Source: Hybos culiciformis
Taxonomy: Eukaryota; Arthropoda; Insecta; Diptera; Hybotidae
Direction: 5' to 3'
DNA: 64,000 nucleotides
Assembly: GCA_964007475.1 (NCBI GenBank)
Contig: OZ023273.1
Coordinates: forward strand, 125,845,812-125,909,811
Shown here piece by piece: positions 36,701-51,700 of this stretch (positions are counted from its first letter, which is position 1; every line of letters begins with the position of its first letter). The translations under genes were made by a program, and so were the position numbers. The notes beneath the pieces are model-generated. The model made no database searches. It was not told where the DNA came from and worked only from the letters and a program-made list of their open reading frames with translations.

Positions 36701-39700
36701 AGTTTGATCACAAGATTTGAAACAAAAATATTATAAAATTTATTAATTTAAAAAAAGAATTTGTAAATATGCGAAATCGATTTAAATTTAAGCTCTAAAA
36801 AATGTACGTTTATTTTTTACATTCATCATTATGGCTATGTACTTTTCAGATTTTCCGATACTTTAATCGCACTCCAAAACCTTTTTAAGGGTTATATATA
36901 ACAAGTTGATTAAATATTCTACTAATTAAATATATTTTAGCTTACTAATTTTTTCAAAAGCTTCTATTTGTTTTTTGGTTTGTTTCTTCTTTCGATAAAT
37001 ATCACAGTTCCCATTTTCTATTTTTTCAATTAATTTATCATTTTGAGGTCCGTAGTCATGCGTTGAAATTTCAAGTACTAAAAATATATAGTCATTAATA
37101 AAATTATTAAAACATATAAGTAATAGAAATAATTACAATAATCTGACGGATTGTAGTATTCTGGACAATTTAAATTAAGCTCTGATAAAAATTGAATTAA
37201 ATTATCTGTTGTTCCAGAATATATGCAGTTTCCATCAGCAATAGCATACAGATGATCGAACATTTCAAATACTAGAGCTGAAGGCTGATGAACAGTTATA
37301 ATCACAGTTTTTCCCTCCAATGCCAATTTTTTGAGAAGTGATACACATTGAGTAGAAGATGAACTATCCAGGCCGCTAAAAAGGGTACAAATAATAATTA
37401 AATAAATTAAATGTAAAAGCTTAACTTAAATTAGACTAGATTTCAAAAAGTTATAGAAAAGTTATTCAAACAACATTAAGAGAATTATTATTATTTACAT
37501 AAATTATATATATAGGCGTTATGTATAATTTATAGTAAGTCTTTCCAAGTTTTGGTGTACTACTTCTATTTACGTTTTGATTATTTATATACTTTTATAC
37601 ATTTGATTCAAAATGTCTGCACACATGAATCCAAAACATGCATACTTTGATGCTAGTTATCCAACAACTGTGGGAGTAAAATCATGAAAATTTTTTTTTT
37701 CTTTTTAACAATATAATTTTGAAATTGAAATCAATGAAATTTAAAATATTTTTCTTTTCATAATAATTCTGATTTATTTCTTAATGGAAAAACTTGAACA
37801 TTAAAATATTATAATCGCGAAAAGTAATACCTACTTGATTATTATTTGATAAATTTTGTTAATGTGAACAAAAATATTTCATAAATAGATTTTTTAAAGT
37901 GTCCTTTAAACATGATTAGGTTCTTATATATAAAAGGATATTCTGGAAGAATAAGAAATATGATCGCGACTCAAAATAGGGTACAGTAAAATGTTTAACC
38001 CTCGTTATAACTTAAACATAATAATTTTAAAAATATTAATAAATATTAATAATATACACCCAATTTTTAGTTGTATTCGTTTATATTTTAATATATACAT
38101 ATATTTAATTAATTCAAAACACTTTAACAATTTTTTCGATTAAAATTATGTCGAAACAGAATTTTTCACAAATTTATTGATCCAATAGATAAGATAAGAG
38201 TGTCAACACCAACAATAAATTTAATAATCAATTTAAAGTAAACTAATCGTAAAATCTATTTCTTTATTTATGAAATCCTTCTTTATTTTCATCTTATTAT
38301 ACTTTTTTACTTTGTGTTATGTTACTACCTCATTCCAGGTAAGTATTTTATATCAAATGTTCACTTGAACTAATTTTGTAATAAAATTTAAAAACAAAAA
38401 GACTGATTAAATAAAATAAATTTTTTAAGCAAAATAAAGTTTTAAGTGACATCCCTGAAATAAACGAAGGACCTAATAAACATGTAACATGGACCAGAAG
38501 TTTTAGTATACATTAATTGCATCAAATGTTGAATCCTTTTAAAAAAATTCATTAAAAATACTAACCTTGTCGGTTCATCCAAAATTAATACCGGTGGATC
38601 GTCTACCAGTTCCAAGGCTATCGCTAATCGCTTTTTCTGGCCTCCTGATAGTTTACCAGATCTTGTGTGCCTTGTACTTTGCATACTAATTGCTTGCAGA
38701 ATATTATTTATTCGTTCTTCTTTCTCATTGTGCGTTAAATAATTGCCAAGTTTTAGATTTGTTGAAAAATGCATTGCTTCCGTTACTGTCAAATACGGTT
38801 GTAAATCACTGTCTTGTGTAATGTAAGCGGACTGATCAACAAACGATTTCAAATCACGAGTATTATCATTTATGGTTATTTTTCCTGTGATATTATGGGT
38901 TCTGAAACAGTATTTAATAACTATGTATTAAAATTAAATCTTTCTGTGCGAAGAATAACATTAAATTTTAGAAATCTCGCTTAACTAATTTCCACTTGTA
39001 GGTAGGTATCTTTATTATAAAATTATAAATTTAACCTCAAGTTCAAAATATGTTTAGTTTGATTTCAAAATAAAGATAGTTTTTATTAGATGATCTTACA
39101 TGTATCCGGAAACAATATTTAACAATGTGGTTTTGCCCGCGCCTGATGGGCCCATAATTGCGGAAAGTTCTCCAGATTTAAAACATCCATTAATATCCGA
39201 CAAAATTGTTTTGCTTCCTAAAAAAATAAATAAAAAATATAGTAAATAGTAATTTGTTAACTTTATTGAAAAATTTTGATAAACTTATAGTTGATTTTTT
39301 CACATAATCTTTTAATACAAGAAACAAGACTCATATAATTTATTTTTATGTTATGCTTAGCTAAAACATAGATAATTAAATAATTTAGTACAATTTAGTA
39401 CATTTACGCTATATGTGAAAAGCACCCCAGTAATATAGGTACTATAAATTAATATAAATAAAAATAATGTCAATGACAAAATCATGATAACGTGAGAATT
39501 AAATATTTCGACATAGTTTATTTTTGATGTTCGAATATTTTGGTTAGGTAATTATCGTACATATGTATCAAAATTGTTTTAAATAAAAATAAGTATATTT
39601 TATCAATAAATGAATAAAGATTCGGTAGATTCGTTGTTAATTATTTCTTCAATAATATCAGAACCAAACGAACATTAAAAAATATGAAACTAAATTTTTG

Positions 39701-42700
39701 TTTCAGTCGATAATCCAACGCTTACAAAATCAAAGCGTTCTATCAACTTATGTATATTATGTTATAGATAGACCCAGATCTTCAATCTATATCTAATCTA
39801 ACCATCTGCTTTAGATAGTTATCTTCATCATATTACAAATGAGTATTAAATATTAATCTCAGAATTATTTTGTTCTTAAAATATAAATGGGTTTTTTCTA
39901 GTTGATATTGAATTTATAGCAAACCAATGGTTGATGAGAAATTGTTTTTATTTTATTACTTTGTATTGAAAAAAAGTATTTTTTTTAACGATCCCAGGTG
40001 CAAGGATCACCTTAAAACAGGAATACATAAGTCAATACATAAATATTGAAAATCTTCTGGGTAAGAATATAATATTATAGTTATAAATTAGTATTAGAGT
40101 TTATAAAGCAAAATATTATGTACAATGTACTAGTAATTATAGTAATTAACAAAAATAAGTAATCAATAGTAAACTTAATGCAAAATATAAGATTCAATAA
40201 AATTAACTTTATTTATATAATTTTTTTTTTCCATCGGGAAACATATTATTGTAGATAGTACAACACTACAGAACAGGTGTGAATGTAGATAATATGACTT
40301 GTCATTTCATTATCCACATATCAATAAAATTTTGAAATTTCAAGTAGGAGATATTTTGTACTAAATGATATGAATAGCACCTTGCGATTAAAAAAAAATT
40401 TATAAAAAAAACTTAATTTTATAATAATTATAAGAGTTTTTAAAATCTTTATTGTTTCTTTTATAAACTTTAAGAATTTTGTTTTCAAAAATTTTCTAAT
40501 CAAATGTACCTAATGAAAAAAGGAAATAGTTTTGAAAAATAATTATAATAGTGAGAAAATTGTTCGAAATTTATTGTGATTGAATGTCTGTTGATTAATT
40601 ATGATTTGCAAAAGTAAAATAAATTACAAATTTTCCAGAAATTTTTTTTTATTTGATCTGTGACATTTTAGATCCTTTCCAATATTATAAATTCACCAAT
40701 TTAAAAATTTAAAACACATAATAAATGGTAAACATAATCAGAATATTAATAAATTTATTATTTTCGGAATATTAATTCTAATTTTTCATTCTATTCATCT
40801 TAAAAAAATATACATTTTATATAAATATCATATGAATAAAGATTATCTGGATATTTAACATATTTCTCATATTTTTTATAATAATATTGAAAAATATTTT
40901 GACTATGCGCTCTTTTGTGTTGGAAAATTTTGATTTATAGGCTCTTGACTTCTTGAAGATAGAAACGTTACCGACAACAACTTTTATCAGTTTTTACAAA
41001 AATTCCTTAGCATTAATAAATTTTTTTTTTTCATTAAAATAACAAAATAAAAACTGTCCCAAGTATTGTATTGAACATTAATTTTTATAATACTTAGTAA
41101 TTACACAAAGGTACATTGTACGTACGTAAGTAGTATAAATTTAAGCAGTAACGATTATAAATTTATAATTAATATTTTAATATTAATTAATATAATAAGT
41201 ACTTTATTATTATTACTGAACTGATAAAAGTTAGCGTTTTAATTTTTAAATTCTTGCATTGTAATTTTTTATTTCAAATTACATGTCAGCATTTTACGAC
41301 CTAGCTTACTAATTTATAAAATAAATTAAAATATGTATATGTACTTATAATGTACTTAAAAATGTGATCGGTGAAGATTTTTTTATCTACCTTTATTGTT
41401 TTGACCGTTTTCCCGAAGAAGAGCCTAAGGTCCCCTAAGTTTTTGTCAATTGAAAGATCATTGGTGACTATAGAGACATTGATTTACCACATTATTTTAT
41501 CTAATGTTATTTTATGAATAAGTCCTTACTTTGTTTTTTAATTAAAATTAATAAAATTATAGAATTGTAGTTTTGTGTATACTTATAAGACCCTTATCTT
41601 GAAAATATTAACAGTATAATTTGATTTTAATCTTTTAATTTTTAATTCCAAATTCTGATCGAGCAATTTAATAAAAACAAAAGTTTTTCATTGTCGAATT
41701 AATTTACCTTTAACTATAATATAAGGTGTGATAATAAAAAAATATTTGAGCGAACTTTGAGGTGTGAAATTCACTATTATGTCATATACCGCGATATTTA
41801 CAAGATTTCTGCTAAGCCGAAAAAAAATATAAGTTTTTGTAGATACTGCAATTTGTTTTTATGTTAAACAAAGAATTTCAGTGAAATTAAAGGACGTAAT
41901 AACCTTTACGACATCAAAAAGATCTTCTAGATAATTGCTGTAGAGTGTAGAACATTGCATAAATCAGTCATGCATTTTTTTGTACGCATTATTATAATTA
42001 AAATTAATTAATTAAATAATAAAATTACAAATAAGAAGAACATTTGTATTCAATTAAAGCGATAGATAAATAATAATAAAATTTCCTTGCATGAAACACT
42101 TCATATTTCACTAAAAGCTGCTGATAACATTTTTCCTCGAATTTAGTTTAAAGCAAAAGGTATATTCAAAGTTTGCATATATAAGTTATGAAGTATCAAA
42201 AAAAATCTATACCCAAAAATATTGAAAAAATAAAAAATAAAAATTGCTATGTTTATAATTGTCATGCTGAGTTATTCGATACAAAATTTTCCATTAAGAC
42301 AGTTTTGCAGCATAGAATTTTGAAGTTTTTTAGGATTAACGATCTTTGGTCAGTGATTTATAGTAATTACACATTTATTTTGATTTGCACTATTTTTCGT
42401 CTTAAGATTTTTTTCTTTGTAGTAGTAGTAGTAGTATTAAATTAATTCCGTAAATTTAATAATTTCAGAATTGAATAAGTAAATATAAACAAAAATTCCA
42501 CAATGAATTATTTTGACCATCATCGTGAATATCTACATCTACAACACACATAAATAGATCATATAAATTTTAATTTGAAATATATGCTTTATTTCCAAGT
42601 GCGACCATAATTATTTAATTTACTTCATGTTGAAAAATGTAAATAGCACAATATTGTTATTTATTTTATATGTATGGTTAGCGATTTCCATTTGTATTTA

Positions 42701-45700
42701 AATGTGATTAATATAACCTCACTTTGTTGTGGCACTTATCAGTCATAATATAACAAAAATAAAAATGTATATAAATTTAATTCAACTAATTTTCATTCAC
42801 AATCACTATCAGTTTTGTTAGTTACGTATATATTTTTGAAGTCTTCTTTATCAATCAATTATTATATAAAAATTATTCATTGTGTACGCTATCAGTTTAT
42901 CGATAATGTAGTCAACTAAAACTTAATAATTACTAAAGTATGTCTATTTTTTAGTGCCTGAAATTATGAAATATTTAAATTAAAATTTAAACTAGAATAA
43001 AATAAAAAATAATCGAGAATATTAACAAATTTTTTTTTCGGTACAATGGTTGCATAATTATATTAAATTTTAGGAAATTGTTTAAACACATTTCGGTAAA
43101 CGCATAAAACCGTGATATTGCTCTAATTCACTTTACCAACTTTGGCAGACAAATGAAATTGTAAAAATAATTTAAATCAATTAAGTCAGCGAAATGAAAT
43201 CAAACCACTAATCTCAAAGGCTTGTTCATTATGATTATAATACACAGATAACAAAGGAAATAAAAGAACGCACAAAATTTCTCTAATGCATTGAAAATTA
43301 AATTATACAAAAAATAACTTGAAAAGAGAACAGATTTGAGCTGAAAATATTCCAGTTTTTATCACATTTATCTGTCCCACCTGGACATTAGCACATAATT
43401 TGATGATATCAAAATGTGTAGTCTTTGACCCTAAAAAAAAGTAATTTTATAATAATAATAACGAAAATGTTGATAAAATTACTTAAACACATTGAAAAAA
43501 AAAGCATAATTATACGTAAAATTTAAATAATATATATATGTACTTCAATTAAAGACACTGTCAGTATAGTGAGAAAACTAACTAACTTTAGGTCTGGATA
43601 AAAATAATTTTCTATTCCCTTTTTAGGAATTTAGGAAAATGTTTTGTAGCGATATCGGAAAAAGATATTAATAACAAAATATAATTAAAATAAAAATTTT
43701 AGTAGATATGTAGATTAGTTACTACAGTTATTAGTTACAAATGCAGGAAAAGAAAAATGTATATTAAAACCACGAAAATTAAACAAATTTCAAAATTTAA
43801 AATAATCCAATAAAACTTCAATTAATTTTTTATTCTGTTAGTTACTTCCTAAATTTTTTTTTATTTAATCTGCAGAAGTGCTGTTAGACATGATAAATAA
43901 TAAAAAAAATAATAAAAGAAAGGCTCCATTAGCTGAAAAGCTATTAATAATTCCGAATATTTTGAACTTATCTAGAAATATAATGAGATTAATTAGTTCT
44001 TTGTTGAACACTTGTCATGTTTAATAAATCAATGATAATATTAATATTCAAACTGACTCTATTACATTTATAAGAAAAATTTACTACATACATTATACAA
44101 ACATGTAGAAGTACATTGTACATACATAAGATGTTTTATTATTGTATGAAATGGAAATAAAGTTTGTTTCTATACATTATTATTTAGTTGTCGCTTCAAT
44201 TAATTTATGGATTATACAAACAATTGAAAAATTAACCCAATATACCATCGCGCCAGTTCGCAAAGAAATGTCAAGTATTTGTACTGGCATGGGCGTCGAT
44301 TACTGAACCGGCCTACAAGTTCACTCATAGTTAACATATTTTTGGCACACCGGCTTAAAATATGCCTCCGACTTGTTTGTTAGTTTTGAAACTAACCTGA
44401 ACACCAATAAACAGGAGTTTGTCCCGGCCGCCAGTTTTAAGGTCAGCTGAAAAGACCAATTTAAATTACCGACTTTTGTGTCGGATATTGAACTATGTTC
44501 TAAGTCGAAACAAATATTTGACCTTGCAGTCTATCTTATTTTTGAGTGTAAGCGACTTATTACGGTAATCTTTCTCTTCAAACAGTTACTGGTTGTACAT
44601 AAATGTCAGTTTACGTAAAGCTGACAGCAACGTGAGTTATTTTTGTACAAATAACTATTATAAATTGCTTATTATATGTTGCTAAATCAAAGGAAATTGC
44701 AAGGCGTACATAAGCGCCAGTTTACGTAAAGCTGACAACAGCGTCAATTATTTGTTGCTTTGTTGACTTTGTTGATAAGTTGACATTTATAATTTCATTA
44801 TATTTTGAAAAACAAACACGTGGTGATGGAAAAAATTTAAATATTAAATAACAATAAAATAAAATAAATAAAAAATAAAAAAAAGGTAAGTTTATTTTAT
44901 TTTATTTATATTTTATTTAATTTTTTTTTTAGATAAACAGTAGAGCCGTCTTTTGAAGAATTTCCGGGAATTCCTTGTTGTGTGGTCGGCATAACTACAG
45001 TTTCCTTGAACCTCTCAGAATCGGCTGAAATTTGGACGGGGGGCAGAGGTGGTGCCAAACTCCCAAAACTGAAAACAATTCTTGGGGCAAAGGCCCCGTT
45101 TCGAAGATATGGCCCCCCAAAGTTTTCATACATTTTGTATGAGAGATTTTTATTTTGCCCAAAATGATAACTAAAAATTTATTTACTTTTTTTTGTTTCC
45201 ATTAAAAATTTATTTTTTTTAACATTGGTAATTTCAAGTTTATTTTATTCTGCTCTGTAGCTTTCAAAAATTTAGAATTTTATAATTTGTCGCATGTCGC
45301 TAACTGGGCTTGTTAAAAAATTTTGTATGACAGTAGATGGATATAATTTCGTTCGACTAGAATTGTTGTATTTTAATAGATTTGTTTTTTGAATTATTTT
45401 TTTCAATAATGAAATGGGAATAAAACTATAAAAAAAAAAATTATTAATTATTTTAATGAAATGTGGATTCATCCAAAGGAATTATTTTTACCGCCAACAT
45501 TATGGTGAATTAAAAAAATTAAAAAAGAAAACTATAGCTAGGTATATTTACCTATATCCAATGTCAGTCCTATTCCTATTTTATTTATCTATTTTACTTC
45601 AACTAGTGTTAAAAAAATAAGAAAATAACATTAAAAATTACGTCACAAAAAAATGGATTCTTATTTCTTTGTTCGTTTTCATGATAAAAAATAATAAATT

Positions 45701-48700
45701 AAAAAAAAAAAAAATATTAAATTGTTTTTCTCGTCCTCTATCACCTTTTTAATTTTCTTAATAAATGTTTTTTTTTTTAGGGTAAACGAAATTCAATCAA
45801 AATATTTTCTTTTGCAACGACGTCGCGGTCATGGACAAAATTCGTGGTCAACATTATTCATTGGAACATTAGATTCGGTATTTGATCGTCAACCATTTCC
45901 ATATAGAATTTTACATCAAACACCAACATCAGATGTTTATTATGGTACTGGTGCTATACCTAAATATTAATGTTTTTGTCTGTGTTATCAATTTAATTTT
46001 TCAATAATCATAATTAATTTTTTTCTTAATCAATTAAGTAGTATTCTTAATTTTATTTTATTTTTAACATTGTTTGTTTTTTTTTTTACGTAGGTATATT
46101 TATTTAGTATTTTTTTAATATGAAATTTCATGAAATAACAAAGGGCGTTTTGAAAACAAACAAAAATAACATTTAAGTGCGACATCAATTGAATGTTTCT
46201 CTTTTTTTTGCAACTGCACATTATACTATGTTCGACGACCTATCTTATAATTTTTCTTATTAAAATAGATAGGTAAATCAAATATTTATTTGTTTAATCA
46301 ATTATCAACATAATAATATAAGCCTTTATATTTATTTGGATACTGGTATTTATTTATGTAGAGACAATATTAGTTTCTAAAAATTAAGTACGATAGTTTA
46401 TTTTTTAATTGTTAAATTATAGTTGTTTATTTTTTATTATTTATATATATACATGTACTTAGTCTTATTTTTCTTTTAGAAATCGCTGTGGCACTCAATC
46501 ACGAAGAAATAATTAAAGACTGGGAATGGCTTTCTAATAATTTATTTAAAGTTTTAACGGAAATGGAATCCGAAGAAGAAATAACAAATTTTACAATATG
46601 TAAAATTCAATCGTTATTTGCACATAATTCACAAACTGATAATGAAACTGAAGAATCATCCAATTTTAAATTGTTAGCTGCAAAATTTCGACAAGATTTT
46701 AATATGCCAGAAGATGAACAATTGGTTAATTATTATAACTGCAAGTAAGAGAATAATGTTAATCATTAACTAATATGGCTAATAAAACTAACTAACGATT
46801 AAGAAAAACTTTGACAGCAACCAAAAGAAACGAATTAATTCTTCAGAGTTTTAACGCGAAAACTTAAAAAAAAAACGGAAAACATACAACAAATATTATG
46901 CTTATAAGTCCTTTTTTAACATTTCTAACTGTTAAACATTTAATTTTAGTTACATAAAAAATAGAATGCCAAGGCAAGGTCAGATCTATTTGTGACTGAA
47001 TCATCTTTGTTTTTTTTCTTATTTGCTCGGAAAGAAAACAAAACTGGTAATAAGGTAATGAATAACAAAACTGATATTTGATAATGTTACATTACATAAA
47101 GAATTGAGAATTTGAAGGTACCAATGAGTTTTCACATTTTTAATAATTTAATTCGATTAAAATTAATAATAATGATCAAGATCGATAGATAATTTAAAAA
47201 TTACTTCAAGTTTTCAAATCGACTGTGTAAATAATTATAGTTAATTTTTATTTAAACGTTTTTTTGCCATTGTCCATTTTTAACAGATTTTCGGAAATAG
47301 TTGACATCAAAAAATACGGAACAAGTCAAATTTATTTGAAAACTTCTAATAAAATGGATTATATATTCATGATTATATTTAAATTTAATGAAGCTTTCAG
47401 CTTAATTGAACAATTAAATAAAATGGCTATGCAACAATTGATTCAAGTATGTTATAAAACAAAAAATATTATTAAAAATAAAATATATTTCATTACAACA
47501 GGAAGAAATCAAAATTGATACCTATTCGATAGGAAAATCAGAGAGGTTCGACTCATTTTGTTTTGCTAACAGAATTAGATTTCAAATTTCGGTTTTCTCT
47601 GAAACAACAAATTTTTACTCCAAGTCCTTAAAATATTTTACTTAGATTTTTAACAAATAATGTAATAACACCTTCAGTTAATTTATTTATAATCACTTTT
47701 CTTCAAAAAAATTATTGCATTTGAATTTAAATTTATATTCTTGATTTTAAATAGGACCCAGAAAGTCCAACAATTCATGATACTTTAACATTCCAAACAA
47801 CAAATAAAAAACTATCAAAAAAACCAATTTTATTAAGAGACTTGACAGCGCGTCAAAAGTCTGAAGAATATAAAATGATTTTTCGATTACCCAAAGATGA
47901 AATACTTGATGGAAAAATAAAAGGAAGTCTTTGGACATCATATAATAAAAAATATGTTAATGGAAATTTATATTTATCAACAAATTATTTATGTTTTAAA
48001 AGTGATGTCAATGGTTTAGTTAATTTAGTCATACCATTAAAAATAATTAAAAGTGTTGAAAAAAAAGATGATGGACCTAATCGTTATGATAATCAAATTA
48101 TTATATCGTCATCCGCAGTATATCCACAAGATTATATACAATTTTCACAAATTTCAGATCGTGCTATTTTAATTCAAAATATATCAAGTTTATTATCAAA
48201 AATAAAAATTCCAAATAGAATTACATCAGAAAGGGATAAATTTGATATTTCATGGACAAAACAAATAGCTCTAATGAATAATTTTAAAACAGAGTTAACT
48301 GAAGAAATGCACCTAAAGCAAGAACAAATGATGCACAAATGGGAAAATCATTTTCGAGAATTTGGACGCGATACGGCAATGTTTAAAACAACTGATATTA
48401 TTAATTTAATAGTTGAAGGTTAGTTAACATATTTTTAATATTTTAATTAAAAAATTAATCTAAACCCATATTTGCGATAGCAATGGCGATAATAATATTT
48501 TTGGACAGTCACAGTTTATTCGCCATTTAAAAAAAAAATTGTTTGTCCAAAGAGAAAGTAATGTCTCAACATTGTAAATTAAATACTGAAAACCTATTAT
48601 TTATTAACAATATATTCGAATTTTTTTCAATTGTTTTTAAAACTTTTCTGTTCTATTGAACAGACTGAACTGAAATATAAAACATGTAATATTTTAATCT

Positions 48701-51700
48701 TAAATGTTTTAGGAATTCCGGAAAAAATACGTGGAGAACTTTGGTTATTATTTTCCGGTGCTGTTCATGAGAAGGAAAAGAATCCTGGTTTATATGAAGA
48801 TTTAGTTGAGAAATCAGCTACAAAACATAATAGTACTCATGATGAGATAGAACGAGATCTAACCAGGTCTCTTCCTGAACATCCTGCATTTCAACATCCA
48901 GATGGTATTAATGCATTAAGAAGAGTTCTACAATCGTATGCATTAAGAAATCCACAAGTTGGTTACTGTCAAGCCATGAACATAGTTTCATCCGTATTTT
49001 TGATTTATTGTGATGAAGAATCATCTTTTTGGATGCTTGCAACATTATGTGAAAATTTATTACCTGATTATTACAACAATAAGGTGGTGGGAGCTTTAAT
49101 TGATCAAAATGTATTAAATGAGCTCGTTAAAATGCATTTAGAAGATCTACACAAACATTTAGATAGTTTAGGGGTTATAAAAATGATATCAATTTCATGG
49201 TTTTTAACAATATTTCTAAGTGTTATACCATTTGAAAGTGCTGTTAATATCATCGATTGCTTTTTTTATGACGGTGCAAAAGTTATATTTTTGGTAAATG
49301 ACATAATCAAATATTTAACGTAGACAGAAAAAAATTTAATTTTTGTATTCAAATATCGAGTATCGACAGAAATTTGATCACAAAACAAACGTACTTTCGA
49401 CTGAAATGAATGTTTGCAAGTAATATAAAATCGCTCTAAAAAACTAGAAAATTTTGAATCGGTTTTGTATATAAATAGAAATATAATAACAAATTACACT
49501 ATTAAGGAAATTCTATAATTTTTTTTTAGATTGCGCTACAGATTTTAGATTGGAATCGTGATAAATTATTCGAATGCAAAGATGACGGTGAAGCAATGTT
49601 GTTATTGAGTAAATATTTAGGGGGAATTTTCAATGAAAACTATCAATCGCTACTTCATCGCCCCGAAGAGAAAAAAAAGGTAAATAAATGTATTAATGTA
49701 TATATTTTTTTAATTTTAACTTATGGATATAAATTCAAACCCAATTATATGTTAATTTCGCTTTTAAATATTTTTAATTTGTATTTCAGAGTCAATCAAT
49801 TTTTACGTTATTTCATGAAGCTTACACAAAATTCGGAAGCCAAATTACATTGCAAAAAATTGAAGAACTACGTAATAAACATAGACGTCTTACTCTATAT
49901 CAATTTGATGTTGACGCCGAAAACAGTATTCTTAAAAATTATAAAGATAATATTTATTTCAAGCCAGAAGCCTTGGGACTGCTTTTGATGGTAATTAGAG
50001 ATGAAAAACAAATTCAGCGCAAAAGTTTACAACGATCATTAAGTACATGTGGTTCAGAAATTCCTATTTTGTTTTCACCTGATGAAGACATACTAATTCG
50101 AGATCCTTATAATAAGCAAGAACAATATAGAACTGATTTTGACACATTTAGAATATTATTTTATGAATTAACACCATGGAATCAATGTAAAACAATTGAT
50201 TTGGCTGAAAAATTATTTAGAGTAAGTATGGAAGAATATTTTATTCTATGTACAGACATAACAAATTTTGTTTTTCTGTCAATTTTATCTATTGAAAATT
50301 GAAGTCCAATATCCTCTAAATCCATAAAAATAAAAATAAATTATTATCTTTACATTTTTAGTTAACTGATAAAAGAGGAACTGGAAGCTTAGAATTGAAC
50401 CAAATTATAAAATCATTGGGATTGATTTGTTCGAATAGATGTATGGAAAAATTAAAACTATTATTTATATTGCACCTTCCACCACTGCTACGAAAATCGG
50501 AAATTACTTTAAAAGAAAGTTCCAATTTAGAATTATTAAACGATGATACTTCTAGCAATACAGATGAGGTTGGAATAGAGGCAGAAGATTTTTTTGAGTA
50601 ATTTTTTTAAAATTTTCTTATGATATAATTTGAAGTTTGGATTGAAATTAATTTTTTCTTGAGTAAATAAAAGATATTTAAAACTGATTTTATTTTATAG
50701 GGAAGATACACTGGAAAAAATTGAACTATTGCCATCACCAAGTGATACAAATTTTATTGAAATTGATAAAATAACTAATATACCGACCGAAGAACAAAGT
50801 TCATCACTTTGCTCCCAAAATATTCGCCAGTCTACTTTCTATGTTGATTTACCCGAATCAATGAATCAAAAATGTGAATTAATTGATACGTTTTCAGACA
50901 TAAGTGATTTAGTGGCACAAAATAAGCATCAATCGGATACATAACGAATGGGATTGGAGGTTTTACTGGAGTTTTAGTGCCAATTGTAGTCTCAAATATG
51001 ACATGTAAGTTATTTATCAAATATCATAATTTTGTAATAATAATTTGAAAATATACAAGTCAATATCGTAATGTTCTTCAAATTTTTGTAATCTTATATT
51101 TTCTCTCTTGTACCGGTATAATAAATATGTTAATATTTTTAGAAATCTGAAGAAGAATGGCAGCTTGTTTTTTGGCTGGCATTTGTTATTTTTGTTGTGA
51201 CCAGCATCGCATATGGCTTGTGGGCTTCGGTCGAAGTACAAACATGGAATGACCCAATTGAAATGAAAAAGAACGACAGTATTAAAGATCCAGAACTTGC
51301 AACTAAAATAGAAAAACTATAAAGAATTCTATTGATTCCAAGGCCATAGAAAAAATACATACATACTTAAGTAAGTGTTTATAAAAATGTGATAACTTAT
51401 TTAGCGGATCAAACTGAATGCATAAGAATAGTTTATATATTTTTTTCATTGTTACCTAGAACTATATCATTTTAATGCGTAATGTATAAGGACAATTTAA
51501 AAAAAAATAAGTTTAATGTAAAAAGTAAAAAAAAAATTTAAGAAGATTAATATGGTCTTATATTATGGTCTTTTAATATTAATTACTAAAATCTTTCGTT
51601 TTTAAAAATTTATGTTTTAATTTTTATAAGAGAATTTATGTTAATTTGTTTGTTTTTATTATTTTTATGTTAAATAATAAATAGTAATTCAACATTAACT

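Noticed and set aside
42188..42445. 85-codon + strand open frame
   Set aside because: Lys/Ile/Phe-rich composition expected of AT-rich noise, ending in a (GTA)n run. No domain or splice support.
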